This document shows positions 1 to 7,806 of a DNA stretch of 64,000 nt, in pieces. The first letter of the stretch is position 1; every line of letters begins with the position of its first letter. A program made the position numbers and the translations under genes. The notes below the pieces were generated by a model. The model saw nothing but the letters and a program-made list of their open reading frames with translations, had not been told where the DNA came from and searched no databases. The DNA comes from Luteitalea sp. TBR-22 (GTDB lineage: Bacteria > Acidobacteriota > Vicinamibacteria > Vicinamibacterales > Vicinamibacteraceae), in the NCBI RefSeq assembly GCF_016865485.1, contig NZ_AP024452.1, positions 4,300,501 to 4,364,500 of the forward strand, written 5' to 3'.

Positions 1-3000
1 GGCCGCTACATCGGTCGTCAGGAACTTCCGATCATCGCCAGTCGCTCGACCTGCGCTGTTGACTGCAACCACGCGGAAATGATGCTCAGTACCGGCAGGC
101 AGTCCCGTGAGGCGCGTCGATACGGCCACAGCACTGTGCCCCGACCCGATGAGCACCGGGGGGGTCGCCTTCCCGTACGCGTTCGTCGCGCCCCACTCGA
201 AGTGTACGTTGGTGGGCAGGCCGTTCGGCGTGACCATGGCAGCCAGGGCGGCATCGGACTTCGTGACGGAGTTCGGGCTTGCCGTAATGGCGACCGGCAC
301 ATTGCTGACGTCCCCCTGGACGTTCAGGGTGAAGGACGAGGTGCGCACGGTGGCTCCAGCACGACCAACGACGGTGATCGTGAATGAGCCCTTGGGTGTC
401 GCCTCGTTCGTCGACACCTGCAACACCCTCGCCCCTGTTCGAGCGCCGGCCGCGAATCGCGAGGTGGGCTTGAAGCGAGTCCCCGGTAAGCTCTGCCCAC
501 CGGGTATTCCCTCGACACTCAGTGCCACTTCCGAACTCATGCCGGCCGCGGACTCGAGCAGGACCGACAGTTCCGCCGTCGCGCCTGGCCTCACTGTCAC
601 TGACGACGGCGACGCAGTGAGGCTGAAGTCGCCCGTGACGCTCGCATTCGCCGAAGCGGTGCGGCCGACTTCGATGGCTCTCCACCCGTGCTTGGCCCAC
701 CATGACCTGGCGTCTGTCTTGTGGTGCCATGCTCTCAAGAATGTCTCGAGCTCGAATGCTCGGCTCTTCGCATGCTGGATGTTGGCAACAGTCCTGCCGC
801 CATCGTGCACGATGATGGTGCCCTTGGGATGTGTAGGCGTGGGCGCCGTGATGCCAATCACCAGCATGTAGTGCCCAAGATCCGTCTCTCCTGATTCTGG
901 AAAGTCTATTTCATTCAATCTCGTCGAGTCGGCAGGCCAAGTCACTTGTGGGTAGAGCAGAACGATCAACGGGTGCCCTTGCTCGAGCGCGCGCACTATT
1001 TCCTCGGCGTTGACGGAACGATCCCAGCTCGGCACTCCACGCACTTGCATTTGACTGACCAGTTGGTCAGGATCCACTGCCCCGCCACATTCCCACGCCT
1101 TGCCGGTTCCGAGCACGATCGATTTGACGAGGTCGTTCGACACGCTGCCCAGCTTCTTGTAGTGGGCAATCGCCATGGCAGCAGTGTTGTGTCCGCATGT
1201 CCCGTTGATGTTCCTCAGTGCCCCAGTGCTGCCGCAGGTATCGTTCTGCATCCCGAACTGCGACCGCCATGGAACGTCCGTGAGGATGACGTCCTTCGAA
1301 GCCACGCCAAACGACGCAAGGGCTTCGGGAAAACTGGCCGTCGCAGCCTGGACGACGCTTGCGCCACCGTCCTCATCGTCGCCATCGAGCGATATCGACC
1401 CGTCCACTTGCGGCGAGTCACCAAGAACACCGGCCATCACCTCATCTCTGAGGACGGTGCCTAGCGCGTTGGTCCCTGCCGCCCACTTCTGGCCGGCAGC
1501 GTCCCAATACATGGCACGTTCGACGACGATGTTCGCTGGCGACGGCCCTGTTGATTCGATGAGCGCACCGAACCGCCGGCCGTCAGCGTCGGGGAACACG
1601 ACGCCCACGGGCACATTGAAGCGGCTGCGAGCGGCGACGCCGGTGAACTCCTGGACCGATACGCGCCCGTCATCGAACAGCAGTGAGACCCTGAGCGTCG
1701 CAGGCGTGTCGGAGACGTTGGCGATGAGGTAGTACGTCTCCACCGTTCGTGCCTTGTCGACCTCACCCTCGGCGACGGCCCAGCGGGTCCCCGCCGCCGT
1801 TGCACCTGCAGAGTTATGAGCCTCGTACCACCCGCCCTCGGGCCACCACATGGTTCTCTCGGCTACGAGCGGAACCCCGTTTGTGGAACGTATGGTCGTC
1901 GACACCGATGTGGAGGCGAGCTTCGAGTCCTCGAGATCGACCCAGATGTTGAAGCGGCTGTTTGGCGCGATGGTGTACTGCTTGGGAATCACCTCGCCGG
2001 ACGGCAGAAGGAAATTGGCTTCGACCAGAGCAGACCTGTCGGAAGGATTGGCCAATAGGATGAAAAGATCGAAGAACGTGCCTGTGGCGCCCTCGGCGAA
2101 GAACCACTCCGTGGCCGGCTCCGTGATGCCGGCGCTCTCGTGGCCAGCGCCGAACGGCTGACCTGGGGCATCCGCATACATCGCCCGCTCGACGATGATG
2201 GGCATGTTGTTGAGTACTTGGAACACCGCCGACACGGCCGTGTCGGAGAGCGCCTGACCGAGCCCAGGGAACTCTTCGAGATCCACCCAGATGTTGCCGC
2301 GTGAATTGGGCGGCAGCGTGTATATCTTCTCGATCGGGGAGCCCGATGGCCGGAGGTATCTCACCAGCACCTGTGCATCTGATGCGTTGGGGTTTTGAAT
2401 CAGGTAGAAGAGGTTGAAGGGGCCCTGGGTAGCGCCCTCCGCCAGGTACCACTTGAGAGCCGGTGCCCGGACTCCGGTCTCGGCATGAGCGCCATACGCC
2501 TGGTTCTTCTCCCACCACATCATCCTGTCGACGACGAGGAATTGGTCGGACTCGATTCGAGTGGAGTACTCGGCGTTCTCCAGCCCGCCCACAACTCGAG
2601 GCTCGACCGTGACCCTCGTGCGCGCGGGCACGTAGACGACGAGCGAGATGGCGGCCTTACCCTGCTGAAGGAAAGACACGGTCGCGTTGGTGCCGACGGT
2701 ACCCGGGTTCAGGAGGGCGATTCTCGTGTCGAAGAACGCCGAGGTGGCGCCCTCGGCCAGGTACACCGTGTGAACCGCCCAGGCGCTTGCGACCTGCTCC
2801 GCACCCGGCGGGGTCAGGGCCCCGCCCGGGTCATCCTGTGCGTCACTGACGCCGACGCAGGTTGCCAGTGCAAGGGCGGTCAGGACGAGGCGACCGACGT
2901 GCTTGCGTAACCTGCCGAAGCGGCGATCGACGCAAGGCTGCTGCGAGGCGGCATGCTCATCACGAGCGTCACGCACCGCCGCGATCGCGATGATGTGCCT

Positions 3001-3027
3001 CGTGGCCGTCCTGTATGTACCACTCAT
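1..3027 (-). CDS. Secreted protein with four-unit surface module, C39-like cysteine peptidase domain and Ig/FN3-like C-terminus (3' end beyond window)
   Basis: An uninterrupted minus-strand frame of 1009 codons runs off the left edge, so the C-terminus is missing. The ATG at 3027 follows GGAGG; a hydrophobic stretch near residues 47-62 ends in a signal-like SDAQ, leaving an unusually long n-region. Residues about 75-520 hold four units of roughly 100 aa with the recurring motifs AEGAT, NIWVD and VERAMY, the same module that closes the giant proteins at 30936-35084 and 35454-39659. From about 585 a papain-like C39-type domain follows: Gln near 594, Cys611 in TCGHN, His719 in GHYML and Asp742 in VHDGG form a plausible triad. 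Residues about 790-1009 look like Ig-like and fibronectin-III-like beta domains. A protease acting outside the cytoplasm is inferred; the substrate is unknown. Confidence 0.85.
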   Translation of the reverse strand, partial: MSGTYRTATRHIIAIAAVRDARDEHAASQQPCVDRRFGRLRKHVGRLVLTALALATCVGVSDAQDDPGGALTPPGAEQVASAWAVHTVYLAEGATSAFFDTRIALLNPGTVGTNATVSFLQQGKAAISLVVYVPARTRVTVEPRVVGGLENAEYSTRIESDQFLVVDRMMWWEKNQAYGAHAETGVRAPALKWYLAEGATQGPFNLFYLIQNPNASDAQVLVRYLRPSGSPIEKIYTLPPNSRGNIWVDLEEFPGLGQALSDTAVSAVFQVLNNMPIIVERAMYADAPGQPFGAGHESAGITEPATEWFFAEGATGTFFDLFILLANPSDRSALVEANFLLPSGEVIPKQYTIAPNSRFNIWVDLEDSKLASTSVSTTIRSTNGVPLVAERTMWWPEGGWYEAHNSAGATAAGTRWAVAEGEVDKARTVETYYLIANVSDTPATLRVSLLFDDGRVSVQEFTGVAARSRFNVPVGVVFPDADGRRFGALIESTGPSPANIVVERAMYWDAAGQKWAAGTNALGTVLRDEVMAGVLGDSPQVDGSISLDGDDEDGGASVVQAATASFPEALASFGVASKDVILTDVPWRSQFGMQNDTCGSTGALRNINGTCGHNTAAMAIAHYKKLGSVSNDLVKSIVLGTGKAWECGGAVDPDQLVSQMQVRGVPSWDRSVNAEEIVRALEQGHPLIVLLYPQVTWPADSTRLNEIDFPESGETDLGHYMLVIGITAPTPTHPKGTIIVHDGGRTVANIQHAKSRAFELETFLRAWHHKTDARSWWAKHGWRAIEVGRTASANASVTGDFSLTASPSSVTVRPGATAELSVLLESAAGMSSEVALSVEGIPGGQSLPGTRFKPTSRFAAGARTGARVLQVSTNEATPKGSFTITVVGRAGATVRTSSFTLNVQGDVSNVPVAITASPNSVTKSDAALAAMVTPNGLPTNVHFEWGATNAYGKATPPVLIGSGHSAVAVSTRLTGLPAGTEHHFRVVAVNSAGRATGDDRKFLTTDVAA

Positions 3028-3271
3028 GGCTGTCCCTCCACGACTGTGCGGCCCCCCCCGCGCGGGAACGCGGCGTCCCCATGAGGACATCGGCCCCTGC
3101 TGGGAACACCGGATGCGACAAGCTGCGCATGGGGCGCGACAAGATGCGACGCTCGTCGCCAGGTCTCAGCGGTGATGCAGGTGGGTGGCGACGCAGGACG
3201 GGCCTGTTGCTCTCGAGCGGGCGACGCATCGGCAGGCATCAGGCCGCGGTTGCCCACGCCAGGCACAGAGG

Positions 3272-3292
3272 GAGCCATCTGGCCGATGGCTC
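3272..3292 (-). terminator. Hairpin downstream of the interrupted lipoprotein gene
   Basis: GAGCCATC and GATGGCTC form a perfect 8-bp stem with a 5-nt loop. It lies 47 bp beyond the lipoprotein stop codon in its direction of transcription. There is no clear U-run, so an intrinsic terminator is only probable. The rest of 3028-3338 shows no gene I can support. Confidence 0.4.
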
Positions 3293-3338
3293 CGCGAGAT
3301 AGGCCACTGAGAACTGCCGGCCCACGAGCCTGTGCCGG

Positions 3339-3398
3339 TCAACGCCGTGTCATCCGAAAGGTGCAGTTCGGCCCGCCTCGACAGGTTCCCTCGACGAT
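3339..3398 (-). pseudogene. 3' fragment of the PKD lipoprotein gene split by the IS21 element
   Basis: This is the severed end of the gene whose 5' part is at 5903-6588. Read from 3393 after removing the element and one copy of the 5-bp duplication, it continues the frame for 18 codons, through VEGTC and CTFRM, to a TGA at 3341-3339. The restored gene is 741 nt, exactly 247 codons. The fragment has no start of its own and is not expected to be expressed as protein. Confidence 0.85.
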
Positions 3399-3452
3399 CC
3401 TCGGTGGACGGGTCAAAACCGGCCATTTCGTGGACGTCCAAAACCGGCCATT
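3399..3452. repeat. Left end of the IS21 element (istB side)
   Basis: The tip CCTCGGTGGAC is followed by two direct copies of CAAAACCGGCCATT at 3414-3427 and 3439-3452. These match the subterminal repeats at the other end in inverted orientation and are the expected IstA binding sites. Confidence 0.8.
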
Positions 3453-3480
3453 CCCGCCGGGCGTCGAGACGGTCTGAGTT

Positions 3481-4242
3481 CTACTGCGCGGCTGCCTCCG
3501 GACGCAAGTCGGTGTGCACCTTGGTTCGCCAGCTGCGGGGGCCGCACTTGAGCACGTGGGCGTGGTGCAGCAGGCGATCGAGCAGCGCCGTGACGGCGGC
3601 GGTGTCGCCGAGCAGCTTGCCCCAGTCATCGACCGGCCGATTGGACGTCAGCAGCGTCGAGGCGCGTTCGTAGCGCCGCATGATCACCTCGAGCAGGTCC
3701 TCGGCGGCCGTGTGCGGTAGCTTGCGCATGCCGAGGTCGTCGATGATCAGCAGCGGCACGGTGGTCAGCTCCAGCATCAGCGCTTTGCGCGTCCCTTCCA
3801 CGCTGGCCTCGGTGATCTCCTCGAGCAGGATGTGCGCTTCGCGATACAGCACGCGATAGCCCTGCAGGATGGCCGCACGCCCGATGGCCTGCGCGAGATG
3901 GCTCTTGCCGGTGCCGGGCGGGCCGAGGAGCAGCACGTCTTCTCGCTGCGCCACGAAGCGCGCGGTGGCGAGCTCGTGGATCAGCGCCTGCGGCATCTTC
4001 CGGTTGAAGCCAAAGTCAAAGGTGTCGAGGGTCCGCTCGGCATCACGAAAGCCGGCCTGCTGCAGCCGGCGTGCGAGGAGCCGGTCCTGGCGGCGCAGCA
4101 GCTCGTCGCCGACCAGCGCCGAGAGCAGATCGATCGGGGCCTGGCGTTCCTGCTGCGCCTGGCGCAGGCGGGCCTCGAGGACATCGGCCATCCCGGAGAG
4201 GCGCAGCTTGCGCAGGGCGGCATCGAGTTCGGGCAGCGTCAT
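3481..4242 (-). CDS. istB: IS21 transposition helper ATPase IstB
   Basis: The protein is 253 aa, normal for IstB. It is an AAA+ ATPase of the DnaA/DnaC type that assists the IstA transposase in target selection and strand transfer. Walker A GPPGTGKS is at about residues 107-114 and Walker B LLIIDDLG at about 164-171, followed by the expected ERASTLLTSN sensor region. The start codon overlaps the istA stop in ATGA, typical of the translationally coupled pair. A longer frame running upstream to 5208 is only a shadow of istA. All key ATPase motifs are present, so the gene appears functional. Confidence 0.95.
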   Translation of the reverse strand: MTLPELDAALRKLRLSGMADVLEARLRQAQQERQAPIDLLSALVGDELLRRQDRLLARRLQQAGFRDAERTLDTFDFGFNRKMPQALIHELATARFVAQREDVLLLGPPGTGKSHLAQAIGRAAILQGYRVLYREAHILLEEITEASVEGTRKALMLELTTVPLLIIDDLGMRKLPHTAAEDLLEVIMRRYERASTLLTSNRPVDDWGKLLGDTAAVTALLDRLLHHAHVLKCGPRSWRTKVHTDLRPEAAAQ

Positions 4243-5789
4243 GTGGGATCTCCTGTGGTGCGATCGATCAGATCGCGATAGACGGTCAGTTGACGGATCA
4301 GCGGGTCGACCTGCCGCAGCGTGAGCGGCGGCCGTCGCTCCAGGTAGCGGCGGAGGAAGCGGTAATTGAGGACGCGCAGCTCGAGCGCCGCCTTGGCCGC
4401 GTCCTCGAGGGCGATCGGGCCGTAGCGCTTCGCGAGGGCGAGCGCGCCGAGGATGCGGCGTGTGCCGGCCGCGCCGTCGTGCGTGTGGATGTGCGTGCAC
4501 AGCGTGTGCAGCGCGGGACCGATCCGGCGGGCGCGCGCCAGGAGCGCGAGCGTCGTCGCCGGCGTCTTGGCGGGCCGGTCCGCCTCCGCGATGCGGTGAT
4601 GCCCCCGCGGCCCACGCACATGCTCGCGCAGCAGTTGGCCGTCGAGCGTGAGCAGGCGCACGACCCCATCGGTCCACTGCACCTGGACACGCTGGCCGAT
4701 CCAGCCGGGCGGCGCCGAGTAGTAGGCGGCCTCGACCTCGACGCAGCCATCGAGATGCACGGTGCGCGTGCCGTACCGGTAATAGCGAAACGGCGTGACG
4801 GGAAGCGCCTGCAGCACGGGCTGCTCCTCGGCAAACATCGCGGCCACCTGCCGCTTCGTCGTGCCGTGGATGCGGGTGTCCGCCCAGTGGGCCGTCCAGC
4901 GATCGAGGTAGGCCTGCGCGTCCTCGAGGGACTCGAAGCGCTGCCCCTTGAGCGGCGTCTGCTTCGCGTGGCCGACGCTGCGTTCGACCTTGCCCTTGCG
5001 ATCGGGATCGCGCACGCGACACGGCAGCGCCGTGACGCCGTAGTGCGCGAGCACATCGCGATAGAGCGGATTGATCGTCGGGTCGTAGACGTCCGGCGTC
5101 AGCACGCCTTCGCGCAGGTTGTCGAGGACCAGCACGCGCGGGGCGCCGCCCAGCTGACGAAGCGCCTGCTCGTGCAGCGTGGCCCAGATCGCCGCGCTCG
5201 ACTGCCACGTGAGGAGGTAGACGGCCTTACGCGAGTAGCCGAGCGTCAGCACAAACAGGCGTGTGCGCCGGTGTTTGCCCCCGCCCGGCGGCCGCACCAT
5301 CGGCCCCTCGCCGTAATCGACCTGGGCCTCCTCGCCCGGCGCGGTGACGATCACCACGCGCGCCTCCGGCGTCGCGGCACCACGCAGCCGGCCGACGAAG
5401 CGCCGGACGCTCGCGTAGCCGGCCGTGAAGCCGTGGTCGTCGACCAGGTCCTGCCAGATCGCGCGGGCGTTCCGCCCGCGACCGACCGCCTCGGTGATCA
5501 GGTCGCGGTACGGCGTGCAGGCGCTCGCACTCGAGGCGCGGGACGGTGTGGGGTCGGTGGACACCCCCGTCGGCGAAATGGCCGGATTTGCCGCCGCTTC
5601 GCTCGGCGGCGCGGGCGCGTCGGCCCGCGGCCGCCCGCGGCCCCGCACGGCGACACCGGCGGCCCGGAGATAGCCGCTGATGGTCTCGCGGCGCACGCCG
5701 GTCGCCTGCTCGATGCGGCGCAGCGACCAGCCCAGGCGCCCCAGCGCCACCACCTGCTGCTGTTTTTGTGGGTCCAAGACGTTCCCCAT
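4239..5789 (-). CDS. istA: IS21 DDE transposase IstA
   Basis: From the ATG at 5789 this is a 516-aa transposase catalysing cut and joining of the IS21 ends. An N-terminal HTH (RIEQATGVRRETISGYL) lies at about residues 26-42. The rve-type integrase core carries Asp158 in QVDYGEG, Asp223 in VLDNLREG and Glu269 in KGKVERS, a complete DDE triad, followed by the beta-barrel-like C-terminal part. A GTG at 5828 would add 13 residues; the ATG is preferred because MGNVL followed by a KQ-rich helix is, as I recall, the usual start of close homologues. The ribosome site is weak for either. An 18-bp stretch near 5576-5590 resembles the element's own ends. Confidence 0.92.
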   Translation of the reverse strand: MGNVLDPQKQQQVVALGRLGWSLRRIEQATGVRRETISGYLRAAGVAVRGRGRPRADAPAPPSEAAANPAISPTGVSTDPTPSRASSASACTPYRDLITEAVGRGRNARAIWQDLVDDHGFTAGYASVRRFVGRLRGAATPEARVVIVTAPGEEAQVDYGEGPMVRPPGGGKHRRTRLFVLTLGYSRKAVYLLTWQSSAAIWATLHEQALRQLGGAPRVLVLDNLREGVLTPDVYDPTINPLYRDVLAHYGVTALPCRVRDPDRKGKVERSVGHAKQTPLKGQRFESLEDAQAYLDRWTAHWADTRIHGTTKRQVAAMFAEEQPVLQALPVTPFRYYRYGTRTVHLDGCVEVEAAYYSAPPGWIGQRVQVQWTDGVVRLLTLDGQLLREHVRGPRGHHRIAEADRPAKTPATTLALLARARRIGPALHTLCTHIHTHDGAAGTRRILGALALAKRYGPIALEDAAKAALELRVLNYRFLRRYLERRPPLTLRQVDPLIRQLTVYRDLIDRTTGDPT

Positions 5790-5848
5790 GGCGCTCACGG
5801 ACGCACAGGGCGTCCGGGCGCGGTTCACGTCTCGGCGCCGGCCTCAGG

Positions 5849-5902
5849 AAATGGCCGGTTTTGAGGTGTCGCTAAATGGCCGGATTTGGGTGTTCACCGA
5901 GG
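5849..5902. repeat. Right end of the IS21 element (istA side)
   Basis: Two copies of AAATGGCCGG followed by TTTTGAG or ATTTGGG lie at 5849-5865 and 5874-5890, then the tip ending at 5902. Read inwards the tip is CCTCGGTGAAC, inverted relative to the left end. The disrupted lipoprotein frame reads into this end and stops at 5872. Confidence 0.8.
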
Positions 5903-6588
5903 ACGATGGACAATGTTTCGTTGGCGGTGCCGCTGAAGCTCAGATCGGCGTAGCCGCCCTCGCCGTTGCATTCGAACTGCTCCAACGAGAAGGCCACGTT
6001 CCTGTTAGCGGCCACGCCACCCGGAGGCGTGAAGATGGCCAGCAACGAGTGGCGGCACCCGGCGTTATCACTCCACGAGCCTCTCATCGTGTACCTGTTG
6101 TTGCTGGTGCTCTGGATGCTGTCGATCCTCAGGTCGAATGAACTTATGGGCCGTGGGCGGATCGTGGGGAGCGTCGTATGCCCAGACATCGTGCCGACCC
6201 ATTGGCCAACCAGGGAGCCGACGCTGACCTGCGAGGAGCCGACCGCTGAGTTTGCCCCCGCGGTGGCCTGCACGCTCACCGTGTAGTTGCCCGGCGAACC
6301 GTAGGGATGGCTCGCCTGGGGTTGCGTGGACACCGAGGAAGTTCCGTCGCCGAAGTTCCAGGTGAACTGCGTCCCTGAAGGGAATGTGCCCTGAGCTGTG
6401 AACTGGAAGGCCGTGAAGAACTGGACGCCTGTGCCGGACGGCTGCACCTGAACACCGTGAACTGCAACAGAGGCGACCGAGGTCGGCGATGTGGGCGTAC
6501 CTGATTCACTACTCCCGCCGCAGGCGGCGGTAAGCATGCACAGGAGTCCAAGGGCCAGGGCTATGGCGGCGTTCGAAGACTTGCTCAT
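5903..6588 (-). pseudogene. PKD-domain lipoprotein, 5' part, interrupted by the IS21 element
   Basis: The frame starts at the ATG at 6588 with a good GAGGAGAG ribosome site and encodes a lipoprotein signal with lipobox LTAAC (Cys at about residue 22). A PKD-like domain with the NFGDGTSS motif spans about residues 45-125, followed by a lipocalin-like beta domain of unknown function. The IS insertion lies after codon 228; the current frame runs 10 residues into the element end and stops at 5872, replacing the native last 18 residues. The product may still be exported and partly folded. An upstream extension to 6666 lacks a ribosome site and a signal peptide, so I reject it. Confidence 0.88.
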
Positions 6589-6862
6589 CTCTCCTCCTCG
6601 CCGGCCTTCGAGCGAAGAGTCGTCGGGCCGGTCAGGAAGGGCAATCGACGACGCACGTGATGCCACGATGGGACAAGTGACGTCATGGACACGTCACGAC
6701 GCGCCGGTGGTGGTTCGACGCAGCTTGTCGCAGTGCGACGCAGCTTGTCGCACTGCCGGCGCGGCCAGGCACGCCGATTCGTCCAGCAGTTCCCGTTCCG
6801 TCCGCCCACACCCCAGCAACTGGCGGGCCACTCCAGAGACTCTGGCGAGGGAGAGCACGCTG

Positions 6863-7732
6863 ATGAAGACCTACACGGTGGTCCTGAGTACCTTGCTGCT
6901 GGTACCGGTTACGGCCGACGATGTCGCCGCCCAAGCACGCGCGTCGCGCGCAGCCTCGTCGCGCAACGCGGCGGCGGTTGCCGCTCCAGCGCCGCCAGCC
7001 CCGAAATTGATGAACAACGACGATGTGCTGGGGATGATCACGGCTGGCCTCGACGAAGAAGTGATCGTCGCCGCCATCAGGAAGGCGCCAGGCAACGCCT
7101 TCGACATCTCGGCCACTGGCCTCGTGGCACTCAAGAAGGCAGGGGTATCTACCGGGATCGTGCGCGTGATGATCGACCCGACCGCGCCGCCACCAACGCC
7201 ACCCGCGGCTGCGGCAGTCGTCGCCGCCGCTCCGCCCCCACCGGCCGTCTCGCCCTACCCGACAGAAACCGGCATGTACCTGAGATCCGGGGACAGCTGG
7301 AAGGACGTCGAACCGGAACTCGTCAACTGGAAGACGGGTGGGATGCTCAAGTTCATTGCCTCCGGTGGCTTCGCGTCAGCGCACACGAACGGTACCGTGT
7401 CCGGGCCACACAGCGCCTACACCGTCGGCATGCCCGGTGAATTCCTGATGGTCACACCGGAAGGGACCGGCATCACTGAGTACCAGTTGCTGGATATGTG
7501 GGAGAAGGACAGCCGCCGCGAGTTCCGAGCCTGGAAGTTCGGAGGACTCGGCGCGTCGAGCGGCACGGGCGAGAGCCTCCGCGAGTTCAAGTATGAGAAG
7601 GTCGCGTCCCGCACGTACCTGGTAAAGGTCGAGGGCTTGAAACTCGGCGAGTTCGGGTTCCTTGCGCCTGGCGGCGGCGCACCCTTGTCCGGCTCGGGTG
7701 CCGGAAAGATCTACACGTTCAACATCAAGTAG
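6863..7732 (+). CDS. Exported protein of unknown function
   Basis: A 289-aa protein begins at an ATG preceded by GGGAGAG. The first 24 residues form a signal peptide ending near DDVAAQA, followed by an Ala/Pro-rich stretch. Residues about 50-110 contain a short helical segment (NDDVLGMITAGLDEEVIVAAIRK is the kind of helix-turn seen in SHOCT-like or UBA-like modules), then a second Pro-rich linker, then about 170 residues rich in beta strands with no motif I recognise. It is probably periplasmic or surface exposed. It faces the 7807-9201 gene convergently across a shared hairpin. No function is proposed. Confidence 0.8.
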   Translation: MKTYTVVLSTLLLVPVTADDVAAQARASRAASSRNAAAVAAPAPPAPKLMNNDDVLGMITAGLDEEVIVAAIRKAPGNAFDISATGLVALKKAGVSTGIVRVMIDPTAPPPTPPAAAAVVAAAPPPPAVSPYPTETGMYLRSGDSWKDVEPELVNWKTGGMLKFIASGGFASAHTNGTVSGPHSAYTVGMPGEFLMVTPEGTGITEYQLLDMWEKDSRREFRAWKFGGLGASSGTGESLREFKYEKVASRTYLVKVEGLKLGEFGFLAPGGGAPLSGSGAGKIYTFNIK

Positions 7733-7749
7733 CCGTGTGATTCTGGCGG

Positions 7750-7770
7750 CCGGGCCGCGCGTTGGCCCGG
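7750..7770. terminator. Bidirectional hairpin between convergent genes
   Basis: CCGGGCC and GGCCCGG form a perfect 7-bp stem around a 7-nt loop. It sits 17 bp after the stop at 7732 and 36 bp after the stop of the convergent gene ending at 7807, so it could end both transcripts. No U-run is visible. Confidence 0.45.
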
Positions 7771-7806
7771 TCGCCCTCCCTCACGGCGGTGGAACACCAC
7801 GCGCAC

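Larger units (their letters stand above)
3399..5902 (-). mobile_element. IS21-family insertion sequence, complete
   Basis: The element is 2504 bp with istA and istB read from right to left. Both tips read CCTCGGTG inwards and are followed by two spaced copies of a CCGGCCATT-containing transposase-binding motif, as IS21-family ends carry. The 5-bp sequence ACGAT flanks both sides (3394-3398 and 5903-5907), within the 4-8 bp range known for IS21. Both genes are full length and overlap by 4 bp, so the element looks intact and recently inserted. Tip assignment may be off by one base because the flanks resemble the ends. Confidence 0.9.

Noticed and set aside
1-2518. Several short minus- and plus-strand frames at the left end
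   Set aside because: They lie in other frames of one open gene that has no stop inside the window; translation from 3027 shows continuous homology to the module.
4243-5208. Upstream extension of IstB to 575 codons
   Set aside because: The extra part is the wrong frame of istA; IstB similarity begins at the ATG at 4242, which overlaps the istA stop.
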